Assembly (NCBI GenBank): GCA_016234805.1
Contig: JACRNU010000059.1
Location: forward strand, 1 to 49,887
Source: Elusimicrobiota bacterium
Lineage (GTDB): Bacteria > Elusimicrobiota > Elusimicrobia > UBA1565 > UBA9628
Length of the DNA stretch: 49,887 bases
Reading direction: 5' to 3'
Shown: positions 23,440 through 31,970 of the stretch, piece after piece
Position numbering within the stretch: the first letter of the stretch is position 1
Layout of the letters: each line of letters starts with the position of its first letter
Made by a program: the position numbers and the translations under genes
The notes under the pieces: generated by a model
Databases searched by the model: none
Told to the model about the DNA's origin: nothing
Seen by the model: only the letters and a program-made list of their open reading frames with translations

Positions 23440-24787
23440 AAGCCATCCAATAACCCCAGGGCCCTTCGGCCGCGGCGCGAGAGCGCGGCAGGCGGCCCGG
23501 GCAGCCTGGCTGACCCTGGCCGAAGCCTTCAAGACCGGGTTCCGCGAGATCCGCACCAACAAGTTCCGCTCGGTCCTGAGCTTCGCCGCGGTCGCGGTCG
23601 GGGTCGCCTCCCTCATCTACACCCTGGCCCAGGTCAAGGGCATGCAGGACGCCATGCGCCAGGCCATGGAGCTTCTCGGGCCCGGACGCATGGAGGTCGA
23701 GGCCAAGCGCGACTATGTCTCCAAGGGCCTCTCCCGGGGACTGGTCGCCGAGGACGCGGACGCCATCCGCGAGCACGTCCCGGGCCTCTACATGGTCTAC
23801 CCCAGCATCACGCGGTGGGGCACCAGGATCCGCGACGGGCGGAGCAAGTTCGACGACGCCCAGGTCCAGGGCGTCACGCCCGAGTGGCGCAAGCGGGACT
23901 GGGTCTACACCCTGCGAGGCAGGTTCCTCAACGACTGGGACGTGCGCCACTCCGCCCGCGTCTGCGTGGTGGTCGAGCCCGGGGGATGGATCAAGAAGCC
24001 CTTCTGGGCCTCGTTCTGGAACTGGAAGAACGAGTTCGACGAGCACGTGTCGCGGCACGACCTGCTGGGACGGGACCTCCTCATCCAGGACCGGGTCTTC
24101 ACCGTGGTCGGCGCCATCCGCAATCCGCCGCGCGACCTCGACCCGCGCTGGTTCTCTTGGAACCAGCCCGGACTCCTGATGCCCGTGACGACCTTCCAGA
24201 AGGTGTTGGGCAACGACAACGATTCCGCCCCGCCCACTTACGTGGAATCCATCGTGGTGGACACCGGGTCGCAGGAGACCGTGGCAGGCGCCAAGGCCTC
24301 CATCGCGGCCCTGCTCAAGGCCCGGCACCAGGGCGAGGAGGACTTCGACATCAACGATTCCCGGGACATGATCGAGAACGAGCTCGAGGAGGCCAAGAAG
24401 TGGCTCATCGCGGCCATCATCCTCGGCGGGGTCGCGCTCTTCGCGGGCGGCATCGGCATCATGAACGTGACCCTGGCCACCATCTTCTCGCGCATCAAGG
24501 AGATCGGCATCCGCCGCGCCCTGGGCGCGTCCAAGCTCGACATCATGGCCCAGTTCCTGGTCGAGGCGGCCTTGCTGGGGTTCGCGGGCGGCCTGGCCGG
24601 CATCGGCCTGGGCGTGCTGGGCCTGTCCACCTTCGCCAAGGCCGCGGACCGCGACATCGCGACCGTGGCCTGGTACCACGGCTTGATCGGCATGGCCGTG
24701 GCGGCCCTGGTGGCCGCGCTCTTCGCCCTCTACCCGGCCTACCAGGCGAGCAAGCTGGACCCCGTGGAGGCTCTAAGGAGTGAATAG
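23414..24787 (+). CDS. MacB/FtsX-family ABC permease, first copy
   Basis: 457 residues. One N-terminal helix (VLSFAAVAVGVASLIYTLA), a large periplasmic domain (about 75-320), then three C-terminal helices with GGIGIMNVTLATIFSRIKEIGIRRALGASKLDI and YPAYQASKLDPVEALR, the MacB signature. The start overlaps the ATPase gene, giving an unusual basic N-terminal tail (about 45 residues) before the usual FREIRTNKFRS start; an internal start is possible. It is paralogous to the next gene. Confidence 0.9.
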   Translation: MDGSSRIPRSHPITPGPFGRGARARQAARAAWLTLAEAFKTGFREIRTNKFRSVLSFAAVAVGVASLIYTLAQVKGMQDAMRQAMELLGPGRMEVEAKRDYVSKGLSRGLVAEDADAIREHVPGLYMVYPSITRWGTRIRDGRSKFDDAQVQGVTPEWRKRDWVYTLRGRFLNDWDVRHSARVCVVVEPGGWIKKPFWASFWNWKNEFDEHVSRHDLLGRDLLIQDRVFTVVGAIRNPPRDLDPRWFSWNQPGLLMPVTTFQKVLGNDNDSAPPTYVESIVVDTGSQETVAGAKASIAALLKARHQGEEDFDINDSRDMIENELEEAKKWLIAAIILGGVALFAGGIGIMNVTLATIFSRIKEIGIRRALGASKLDIMAQFLVEAALLGFAGGLAGIGLGVLGLSTFAKAADRDIATVAWYHGLIGMAVAALVAALFALYPAYQASKLDPVEALRSE

Positions 24788-24796
24788 GCGAGTGAC

Positions 24797-26080
24797 ATGA
24801 AAATCGCGGAACTCGGCCGGACCGCGTATCTCGAGATCCGGGCCCACAAGGTCCGCTCGGCCCTGACCTGCCTCTCGCTCGCCATCGGGGTCGCGGCCGT
24901 GCTCTACACCTTCTCCCAGACCGGAGGCATGGAAGCCCGGTACGCCAAGTTCATCGAGCTCTCAGGCCCGGGCCGCATCAAGATCGACAAGAAGCAGAAC
25001 TATCAGTCCCGCGGCCTTTCCAAGGGGCTGACCTGGCAGGACGCGGTCCAGCTCCGCAGGACCTTCCCCGAGCTCCACATGGTCTCCCCCGTGGTCCGCC
25101 GCTGGGGCACGCGCATGCGCTTCGGGGGTTTCAAGGACGACAACCTCCTGGCCTGGGGCGTCACCGAGGAGTGGGCCAAGCGCGACTGGGTCTACACGCT
25201 CAAGGGCCGCTACCTCACCAAGGAGGACGTGGACTCCGCCCGCAGGGTGTGCGTCGTCATCCAGCCGGGCGGGTGGATCAAGAAGCCCTGGTGGGCCAAG
25301 TACTTCAAGGTCACGCCCCTCGAGAAGTTCGTCAAGCAGCGGGAGGTCATCGGAAAGGAGATCCACCTAGAGGACCACCTCTTCACGGTCGTGGGCGTCA
25401 TCACCGAGCCTCCCCGCGACAAGGACCCGCGCTGGTTCCGGGAGGGCTTCGGCGGCAACGGCACGGTCCTGGTCCCCATCACCACCTACCAGTACACCCT
25501 GGGACGGCGCTGGGGCAGGCAGGGCGGCCTCGAAGCCGTGGACCAGATCAACGTGGACACGGGCGAGACCGCGACCGTGGGCGTCTACCTCAACCGCATC
25601 CAGATGCTCCTCAAGTCCCGGCACCGCGGGGAGAAGGACTTCGACGTCAAGGACTACCGCGAGGTCATCGCGGGCGCCATGAAGCGCATGCGCGACCGGG
25701 CGAAATCCATCCTCGTCATCGGCATCGTGGCGGTCCTGGCCAGCGGCATCGGCATCATGAACGTGACCCTGGCCACCATCTTCTCGCGCATCCGCGAGAT
25801 CGGCATCCGCAGGGCCCTGGGCGCGACCCGGCTCGACATCGTGGCCCAGTTCGTGGTGGAAGCCACGGCCATGGGCGCCATCGGAGGCCTGGCCGGCACC
25901 GGCCTGGGCTGGCTGTTGGTCGACAAGCTCGCCCCGGACCCGGAGTTCATGGCTCCCGTGGGCGCGGCCTACATCGGGTGGGCGCTCCTCATCGCGCTCG
26001 GCACGGGATTTTTCTTCTCCCTCTACCCCGCCTGGCAGGCCTCGCGCCTCGACCCCGTGGAATCGCTGCGCTACGAATAG
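24797..26080 (+). CDS. MacB/FtsX-family ABC permease, second copy
   Basis: 427 residues with the same fold as the upstream permease: EIRAHKVRSALTCLSLAIGVAAVLYTFSQ, a periplasmic domain with EEWAKRDWVYTLKGRYL, and the C-terminal GIGIMNVTLATIFSRIREIGIRRALGATRLD and YPAWQASRLDPVESLR. It starts 9 bp after the first permease. Two different permeases with one ATPase suggest a heterodimer rather than the MacB homodimer; this is inferred. The whole set (20552-26080) looks like a complete tripartite exporter. Confidence 0.9.
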   Translation: MKIAELGRTAYLEIRAHKVRSALTCLSLAIGVAAVLYTFSQTGGMEARYAKFIELSGPGRIKIDKKQNYQSRGLSKGLTWQDAVQLRRTFPELHMVSPVVRRWGTRMRFGGFKDDNLLAWGVTEEWAKRDWVYTLKGRYLTKEDVDSARRVCVVIQPGGWIKKPWWAKYFKVTPLEKFVKQREVIGKEIHLEDHLFTVVGVITEPPRDKDPRWFREGFGGNGTVLVPITTYQYTLGRRWGRQGGLEAVDQINVDTGETATVGVYLNRIQMLLKSRHRGEKDFDVKDYREVIAGAMKRMRDRAKSILVIGIVAVLASGIGIMNVTLATIFSRIREIGIRRALGATRLDIVAQFVVEATAMGAIGGLAGTGLGWLLVDKLAPDPEFMAPVGAAYIGWALLIALGTGFFFSLYPAWQASRLDPVESLRYE

Positions 26081-26087
26081 GGGACTT

Positions 26088-26831
26088 CTAGATCGTCGAC
26101 AGGAGGATCCGGGAATAGACGCAGAAGAGGAGATATTCCATGGAGAAGGGCTTCACCAGATAATCGAAGGCCCCGTAAGCCCTGCACTCCTCCATCATCT
26201 CGAACCTGCCGTCCCCGGTGACCATCACGACTCCGACGCGGGGATCGAACTCCCGGATGCGCTTGAGCGTTTCGGGCCCGCTCATCTCGGGCATGGCGAC
26301 GTCCAGGAGGACCAGCTGAGGCCGGGCCTTCCTGACCAGCTCCAGGCCCATCTTGCCGTTTTCAGCGGACGCCACCTTGTAGCCGGACAGCGCGAGCACG
26401 CTTTCGATCATCTCGATGACCGCCGGGTCGTCGTCGATCACCGCGATGAGGGGCTTCGGCGCGTCGGGCGGGCGCTTGGCCTCTCGGGAGTCTTTGTGGA
26501 GCTTCTCCACCACCCCGACGACCTCATCGGGCCGGAAGCTCCGGATGCCGAACCTGGGCACTCCGCCCTCCTCCTGCTGGTCCGCCAGCACGCTGAGGAT
26601 GAGGACCTTGGCCTCGCGATCGGCCTTCATGATCTTGCCGAAGAGCGTGAAGCCGTTCGTGTCGGGAAGGACATCGTTGAGCAGGACGAACTCCGGCTTC
26701 ACGCGGCTGAAGGCAGCCAGGGCGGGCCGGCCCTCCTGGAAAACCGCCACCTCGTGATTCTTCTTCATGAGCAAGGAACTCACCTGCCCGGAAATCCCCG
26801 CGTCAGGGTGCACCACGAGTATCTTGCTCAT
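26088..26831 (-). CDS. Two-receiver response regulator with degenerate first domain
   Basis: 247 residues. The first receiver (1-105) has ILVVHPDAG and FVLLNDVLPDTNG: it lacks the usual acidic pair and has Asn where the phospho-acceptor Asp normally sits. The second (about 125-245) is intact: IAVIDDDPA, LVLLDVAMPEMSG, MVTGD and YLVKPFS. No output domain. GGAGG precedes the ATG at 26831. It is convergent with the exporter operon and divergent from dusB. The first domain is probably a phosphate-independent interaction module. Confidence 0.85.
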   Translation of the reverse strand: MSKILVVHPDAGISGQVSSLLMKKNHEVAVFQEGRPALAAFSRVKPEFVLLNDVLPDTNGFTLFGKIMKADREAKVLILSVLADQQEEGGVPRFGIRSFRPDEVVGVVEKLHKDSREAKRPPDAPKPLIAVIDDDPAVIEMIESVLALSGYKVASAENGKMGLELVRKARPQLVLLDVAMPEMSGPETLKRIREFDPRVGVVMVTGDGRFEMMEECRAYGAFDYLVKPFSMEYLLFCVYSRILLSTI

Positions 26832-26921
26832 TCCAGACCTCCGCTCATGTATGCGGTCATGATACTGCCCCATGAGCCCCGGTGTCAACCCGCGGGATCT
26901 CCGGCCGCGCGGATGGACCGC

Positions 26922-26950
26922 TTGACGATGTCTCTCCCGCCGGTTACACT
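26922..26950 (+). promoter_or_regulatory. Sigma-70-type promoter of dusB
   Basis: TTGACG (26922-26927), 17-bp spacer, TACACT (26945-26950), 26 bp before the ATG at 26977. AGGAG lies at about 26955. Confidence 0.6.
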
Positions 26951-26976
26951 ACCTAGGAGCCCGTCCGAGCAATAGC

Positions 26977-27987
26977 ATGCGCCCGCGAAACCCGAGCCTG
27001 AGCCTTATGCTAGGAACCCTTCACCTCCCATCCAGAGTCTTCCAGTCTCCCATGGCGGACTGCACGGACATCGCCTTCAGGCTCGTGGCTCGCGAGCGCG
27101 GCCTGGCCCTGGCGTGCGTGGAGATGATCTCGGCCAACTCCCTGGTCCGCGCCGGCAACAAGACCCTCGACATGCTCAAGACCGCGCCCGAGGACCGGCC
27201 CCTGGCAGCCCAGCTCCTGGGGCACGACCCGGTAATCATGGCCCGAGCCGCGGCCATCCTGGAGGAGCGCGGGTTCGACCTCATCGACATCAACCTGGGC
27301 TGCTCCGTGCCCAAGGTCATCAGGAACGGCGAGGGCTCGTCACTCCTCGAAGAACCCCGGAAGGTCGGCCGGATCTTCGCGGCGGTCGGGAAGGCGCTTA
27401 AGAAGGTCCCCCTGACCGTCAAATTAAGGAAAGGCTTCAAGGATGAGAGTGGGGAGGAGGCCGTAGTGGTGGCCAAGATCGCGCAAGCCGAGGGCCTCGC
27501 GGGCCTGGCCGTGCACGGCCGAACTGGCAAGCAGAACTACTCCGTCCCTTCCGACCACCGAGCCATCGCCCGGGTGAAGGAAGCGGTGACCATCCCGGTC
27601 ATCGGCAACGGCGACATCTTCACCCCTGAAGACGCCCTCCGCATGGTCCGTGAGAGCTCTTGCGACGGGGTCATGGTGGGCCGGGGCGGGCTGGGCAACC
27701 CATGGATATATAGGGAGATCGAGGCCTGCCTTACAGGCTCCCCCAAGCCGGGAAGACCCTCCGTCCGGGAGCGGCGCGACGCCCTGCTCCAGCACCTCGA
27801 CTACGAAGTGCTCCACCTCGGCGAGCGTTCCGCCTTGCTCAACATGCGGCGCATCGGAGGCTGGTATACCACGGGCCTGCCCCGCGCCAAAGGGCTGCGG
27901 GTCTCCCTCTGCACGGCGTCCGATACCGCCTCCATGAGGCAGCTCATCGAAGAGTTCTTCGACGGCCCTGCCGCGCCGCAGCCATGA
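26977..27987 (+). CDS. dusB: tRNA-dihydrouridine synthase (DusB-type)
   Basis: 336 residues of an FMN TIM barrel. FQSPMADCTDIAFRLVARERG opens it. The catalytic Cys is in DINLGCSVPKV (about 109), and LAVHGRTGKQNYS and GVMVGRGGLGNPWI carry the FMN-phosphate binding. It reduces uridine to dihydrouridine in tRNA with NADPH. A later in-frame ATG (codon 11) is an alternative start, and homologues often begin near it. It has its own promoter. Confidence 0.9.
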   Translation: MRPRNPSLSLMLGTLHLPSRVFQSPMADCTDIAFRLVARERGLALACVEMISANSLVRAGNKTLDMLKTAPEDRPLAAQLLGHDPVIMARAAAILEERGFDLIDINLGCSVPKVIRNGEGSSLLEEPRKVGRIFAAVGKALKKVPLTVKLRKGFKDESGEEAVVVAKIAQAEGLAGLAVHGRTGKQNYSVPSDHRAIARVKEAVTIPVIGNGDIFTPEDALRMVRESSCDGVMVGRGGLGNPWIYREIEACLTGSPKPGRPSVRERRDALLQHLDYEVLHLGERSALLNMRRIGGWYTTGLPRAKGLRVSLCTASDTASMRQLIEEFFDGPAAPQP

Positions 27988-28021
27988 GCCCCGCCCCCGC
28001 GAGCCGGGTCGAGCCCGCCTG

Positions 28022-28050
28022 TTGCCTTTCTCTGAGGCTTTTGGCACAAT
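28022..28050 (+). promoter_or_regulatory. Candidate promoter of the 58-residue protein gene
   Basis: TTGCCT (28022-28027), 17-bp spacer, CACAAT (28045-28050), 32 bp before the GTG at 28083. Both boxes match consensus at 4 of 6 positions. Confidence 0.5.
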
Positions 28051-28082
28051 AGCGTCAGCCGCAAATCGCGAGGAGGAACACC

Positions 28083-28259
28083 GTGAAGAAGACCCAGAAG
28101 GAAGAAAAGAAAGACGGGTTCGATCTCAAATCAGCGGGCAAGACCGGGTTGGTGGCCGCGATCGCGGTCCTGGCGGGCGTGGCCATCGCCAAGGCCCTCA
28201 AGAAGCGCTCGGACAAGAACACCGTGAGCAAGCTCGTCGGCAAGCTCAAAGCCCTCTAG
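28083..28259 (+). CDS. Small single-pass membrane protein (58 residues)
   Basis: GTG start with AGGAGG 6 nt upstream. The product begins MKKTQKEEKKDGFDLK, then one hydrophobic helix (about 21-37: GLVAAIAVLAGVAIA), then a Lys-rich tail (KALKKRSDKN) to a TAG at 28259. It has its own promoter-like site and terminator, so it looks like a complete small gene. Very basic ends around one helix suggest an inner-membrane peptide. Function unknown. Confidence 0.65.
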   Translation: MKKTQKEEKKDGFDLKSAGKTGLVAAIAVLAGVAIAKALKKRSDKNTVSKLVGKLKAL

Positions 28260-28267
28260 TCCGCTTC

Positions 28268-28309
28268 GGCGCATGGCGGGATGCTGCCCCCGCCATGCGC
28301 CGCCGTTTT
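28268..28309 (+). terminator. Terminator of the small membrane protein gene
   Basis: Perfect 13-bp stem (28268-28280 with 28289-28301) and an 8-nt loop, followed by GCCGTTTT. It begins 9 bp after the stop codon. Confidence 0.7.
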
Positions 28310-28418
28310 CTCCGCCGTCAACCTGCCGTCGGAACCATCTCCGACCTGGCGGTGTCACATAGCCATGAAGGGTCACCGCGAAGCTCCTCCCCAGGGAGCG
28401 CGCTTTAGGGGGAACGTC

Positions 28419-30752
28419 ATGAACCGTCTCCACACCAGCCTTGCCGTCGTCGTCCTCGTCCTGTCCGCGGCCGTCCCGGCCCACAGCCAAAGGCTCATCG
28501 CCTGGCCCATCGGACGGCCCGCGCCGATCTTCCTGCCCCCCATGCCGAGACCCATGCCGCCTATCCCCAGGCCGGACATGATCCCCCTGCCCCTCAAGGA
28601 GCAGAAGGTCGAGGGCTCCGTGAAGATGCAGGTCGCCCAGCTCTGGATCGAGACGGTCTTCCGCAACGACAGCTCGGCCCGGCTCGAAGGCGAGATCCTC
28701 ATGCCCATCCCGGGCGACGCGGTCATCGACAAGATGGAGATGAAGGTCGGGGACAAGCTCATGAAGGCCGAGCTCTTGAACGCCGATCAGGCCCGCACCA
28801 CCTATGAGAACATCGTCCGCCAGATGCGCGACCCGGCTCTCCTCGAGCTCCAGGGCGAGCGCCTCGTGCGGGCGCGGGTCTATCCCATCGAGCCCAACTC
28901 GACCGTGACCCTGCGCTTCAACTACACCCAGATCCTTCCCAAGGCAGGCGCGCTCTACTCGCTCAAGCTCCCCCTGGCCCGCATCGACGGCACGGGCGGC
29001 GGCAGGTCCGTCAAGGTGGGCTTTGAGTCCCAGGCTCCGATGCGTCTGCTCTACTCCCCCACCCACTCCGTGGACATCGACCGGCAGGGCGACAAGAAGG
29101 CCACCGTGGGCTACAAGACCGGCGGCGCGGAGAGCGAGCTCGTGGTCCTCTACTCGCTCGACGAGGGCAAGATGTCCTCCTCGCTCTTGACCCACCGCGA
29201 GGCCGGCGAGGAGGGCTTTTTCATGCTCAGCCTCTCTCCCACGGTCAAGACCGACGCCAAGGGCCAGCCCAAGGACGTCGTGTTCGTCCTCGACCGCTCC
29301 GGCAGCATGGAGGACGACGGCAAGATGGAGCAGGCCCGCAAGGCCATGAAATCCACCATCAACCGCCTGACCGCGGACGACCGCTTCGGCATCGTGGACT
29401 TCGCGACCGGAGTCGAGTCCATGAGCGAGTCCCTCATCGCGGCGGACGAGGCCGGCAAGAACCGCGGCCGCCGCTACGCGGACAAGATCGAGGCCTCGGG
29501 CGGCACCAACATCAAGGAGGCCATGGACACGGCGCTGGACCTTCTCGCCAAAGCCGGCGCCGCGGCCGGCCGGATGCCCATGCTCGTCTTCCTGACCGAC
29601 GGCCTCCCGACGGTGGGCGAGACCAACACCGACGAATTGCTCCGGGCCGTGCACGGCCGCAACAAGTCGGTTCACGCGCGCTTCTTCTGCCTCGGGGCCG
29701 GCAAGGACGTGAACTCCCTCTTCATCGACAAGCTCGCTCAGGGACAGCGCGGCAGCCGCGACTACGTCCTCCCAGGCGAGGACATCGAGGTCAAGGTCGG
29801 CCAGATGGTGGACCGCATCGCCAAGCCCGCCATCACGGACGTCTCCTTCGAGTGGAACGGAGTCTCGGCCGGCCAGGTCTACCCCAAGGACATCCACGAC
29901 ATCTACCACGGCGACCCCGTGGTCCTCATGGGCCGCTACTCCAAGGAAGGCAAGGGCACGCTCGTGCTCACCGGCAAGACCGCCGGCGGCAGCGTCCGCC
30001 AGGAGTTCCCCCTGGCCCTGCCCAAGGAGCACACCGAGGACGACTACCTGCCCCGGCTCTGGGCCCACCGCAAGGTCGCCCACCTCCTCGACGAGATCCG
30101 GCTCACCGGCTCCAAGAACCCCGAGATCGTCGACGAGGTCATGAAGCTCGCCAAACGCTACGGCATCGTGACGCCCTACACCTCGCTCCTCATCGCCGAA
30201 GACTCGGACATGGCGCAGCTCCGCCAGCGCGGCAGGGTCGTCTTCGACCGGATGGAGGCCGACGCCGGCGGCATGCCCGTTCCCGCCCTCTCCGGTTCGG
30301 CCGGGCCCGAATCCACGCGCAGGGACCGCTTCGCCCTCGACGCGGTGCGCGGCCAGGCCTTCAGCCGCAACCTTATGGCCATGAAGTCCGCGGCCATGGC
30401 CCCGGCCCCGGCCGAATCCCTCGGCCTCATTGCATCCGGGTCCGCGTCCGGCGGCATGGGCGCCATCGACTACGAGGTCAGCGGCGACGCCGGAAGCGGG
30501 GAAGCCAAGCTCAAGAAGCTCGCCACCGAGATGCGCTCCGCGGGCTCCAAGACCTTCTACAAGCGCGGCGACGAGTGGGTCGACGGCGCCTACGAGCTCG
30601 ACAGGAAGCCCGCGGTCACGGAGATCGCGTTCCTGAGCGACGCCTACTTCGAGCTCCTTCGCAAGCACCCGGAGGCCAAGTCGTGGCTGTCCATCGGCCC
30701 CAAGGTGACCTTCGTCATGGGAGGCAAGGCCTACAGGATCGTCGACAAGTAA
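28419..30752 (+). CDS. Exported VIT and VWA domain protein
   Basis: 777 residues with a signal peptide (MNRLHTSLAVVVLVLSAAVPAHS) and a Pro-rich linker. A VIT (inter-alpha-trypsin) domain spans about 58-190 (LWIETVFRNDSSARLEGEI and MKAELLNADQART). A VWA domain at about 285-465 carries the MIDAS motif DRSGSMED and the Thr/Asp segments (GGTNIKEAMD, FLTDGLPTVG). The C-terminal part (about 640-777) is unassigned. Such proteins bind metal and protein partners outside the cytoplasm. GGGGGAAC precedes the ATG at 28419; an earlier frame is rejected because it runs into the terminator. A terminator follows. Confidence 0.88.
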   Translation: MNRLHTSLAVVVLVLSAAVPAHSQRLIAWPIGRPAPIFLPPMPRPMPPIPRPDMIPLPLKEQKVEGSVKMQVAQLWIETVFRNDSSARLEGEILMPIPGDAVIDKMEMKVGDKLMKAELLNADQARTTYENIVRQMRDPALLELQGERLVRARVYPIEPNSTVTLRFNYTQILPKAGALYSLKLPLARIDGTGGGRSVKVGFESQAPMRLLYSPTHSVDIDRQGDKKATVGYKTGGAESELVVLYSLDEGKMSSSLLTHREAGEEGFFMLSLSPTVKTDAKGQPKDVVFVLDRSGSMEDDGKMEQARKAMKSTINRLTADDRFGIVDFATGVESMSESLIAADEAGKNRGRRYADKIEASGGTNIKEAMDTALDLLAKAGAAAGRMPMLVFLTDGLPTVGETNTDELLRAVHGRNKSVHARFFCLGAGKDVNSLFIDKLAQGQRGSRDYVLPGEDIEVKVGQMVDRIAKPAITDVSFEWNGVSAGQVYPKDIHDIYHGDPVVLMGRYSKEGKGTLVLTGKTAGGSVRQEFPLALPKEHTEDDYLPRLWAHRKVAHLLDEIRLTGSKNPEIVDEVMKLAKRYGIVTPYTSLLIAEDSDMAQLRQRGRVVFDRMEADAGGMPVPALSGSAGPESTRRDRFALDAVRGQAFSRNLMAMKSAAMAPAPAESLGLIASGSASGGMGAIDYEVSGDAGSGEAKLKKLATEMRSAGSKTFYKRGDEWVDGAYELDRKPAVTEIAFLSDAYFELLRKHPEAKSWLSIGPKVTFVMGGKAYRIVDK

Positions 30753-30775
30753 GGCGCGCAATCCTCCGAACAGAG

Positions 30776-30809
30776 ACCCCGGCGGGGAATCCCGCCGGGG
30801 TTTCTGTTT
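30776..30809 (+). terminator. Terminator after the VIT-VWA gene
   Basis: Perfect 11-bp stem ACCCCGGCGGG (30776-30786) with its complement at 30791-30801, a GAAT loop, then TTCTGTTT. It lies 23 bp past the stop. Confidence 0.8.
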
Positions 30810-30833
30810 CCAGCAATTGGTATCATTGTCGCC

Positions 30834-31970
30834 ATGCCGGAACGCATCCTCATCATGGGCGGGAGCTTCGACCCTCCCCACAAGGGCCACAAGGCTCTGC
30901 TCCTTGGCGCGGCAAACACCCTCAAGCCCGAGCAGGTCCTGCTCATCCCCGCGTTCCAGGCGCCGCTCAAGGGCATCCCTGGGGCTCCCGCTGGCCAACG
31001 GGTCGAAATGCTCCGGGCCATGGTCTCCGTACTTCCCAAAGGACTGAGGAAGCTCTGCTCCGTCAGCCTCTCCGAGGTCCGCAGCAAGCGCAAGGTGTAC
31101 ACGGTCGAGACCCTCAGGGGCCTGAAGCGAAGGTTCCCCAAGGATGAGCTCCACTTCGTCGTGGGCTCGGACTCCGCGGAGTCGTTCCACTTGTGGCGCG
31201 ACCCCGAAGCCCTCAAGCGCCTGAGTTCGTGGTGGGTCGGCCCCAGACCTGGTTCGGGAACACGTCTTCCGTCCCGCTTCCACAAGCTCCCGGGAAGGTT
31301 CCCGGACATCTCGTCTACGGACATCCGGCTGGCCATCGCCACAGGAGGCAGGTGGAAGAAGCTCGTGCCCAAGCCCGTGGCGGCCCTCATCCGCCGAAAG
31401 CGGCTCTACGGCCTCGCCCTCCTTCGGACGCTCGAGGACACGCTCAAGGACTCGCGCTTCCATCACACCCTGGCCGTGGCGGACATCGCGGTCCGGCTCG
31501 CGGAAAGGCACGGCCTCGACCGCCAGAAGGCGGCTTTGGCCGGCCTGCTCCACGACTGCGCCAAGTGCATGAGCCCGGAGGAGATGGTCTCCCGGGCCCG
31601 CGCCTGGAGGATCAAGGCTCCCCGTCTGGCCGACATCATCCGCCGCCAGCCCAAGCTCCTCCACTCCTACCTCAGCGCGGAAATGGCCCGCCGACGCTTC
31701 GGGATATCGGACCTCGAAGTGTTGAGCGCGGTGCGCAAGCACACCCTCGGAGCCCTCTCCATGTCCCCTCTCGACAAGCTGATCTATGTCGCGGACTCGG
31801 TGTCCGAGGACCGCGGCCACCCGCTGGTCCGCGGCCTGCGCACCATCGCCTTCAGGGACCTCGACGAGGCGCTGACAGCGTGTCTCGAGTCCAAGGTCTC
31901 GTTCGCCCGGTCCAGGAAGTCCTGGCTGCACCCGGTCTCTCTTTCTTTATGGAAAAAAATTCGAGCTTGA
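30834..31970 (+). CDS. nadD: Fusion of nicotinate-nucleotide adenylyltransferase (NadD) and YqeK HD phosphatase
   Basis: 378 residues. Residues 1-185 are NadD: MGGSFDPPHKGH nucleotidyl-transferase motif and ISSTDIR near 165. Residues about 195-375 are a YqeK-type HD domain: FHHTLAVADIAVRLAERHG, AGLLHDCAK, and later LIYVADSVSEDR. NadD makes deamido-NAD; YqeK hydrolyses Ap4A. Fusion of the two is known in several phyla. A -10 (TATCAT) ends 7 nt before the ATG, so the transcript may be nearly leaderless. The 3' end overlaps the next gene by 22 nt. Confidence 0.92.
   Translation: MPERILIMGGSFDPPHKGHKALLLGAANTLKPEQVLLIPAFQAPLKGIPGAPAGQRVEMLRAMVSVLPKGLRKLCSVSLSEVRSKRKVYTVETLRGLKRRFPKDELHFVVGSDSAESFHLWRDPEALKRLSSWWVGPRPGSGTRLPSRFHKLPGRFPDISSTDIRLAIATGGRWKKLVPKPVAALIRRKRLYGLALLRTLEDTLKDSRFHHTLAVADIAVRLAERHGLDRQKAALAGLLHDCAKCMSPEEMVSRARAWRIKAPRLADIIRRQPKLLHSYLSAEMARRRFGISDLEVLSAVRKHTLGALSMSPLDKLIYVADSVSEDRGHPLVRGLRTIAFRDLDEALTACLESKVSFARSRKSWLHPVSLSLWKKIRA

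Noticed and set aside
28131-31931. Very long minus-strand open frame opposite the VIT-VWA and nadD genes
   Set aside because: It is low-complexity, rich in Gly/Ala/Arg/Val/His/Asp, and is the expected antisense shadow of GC-rich code. The plus-strand products carry clear motifs.
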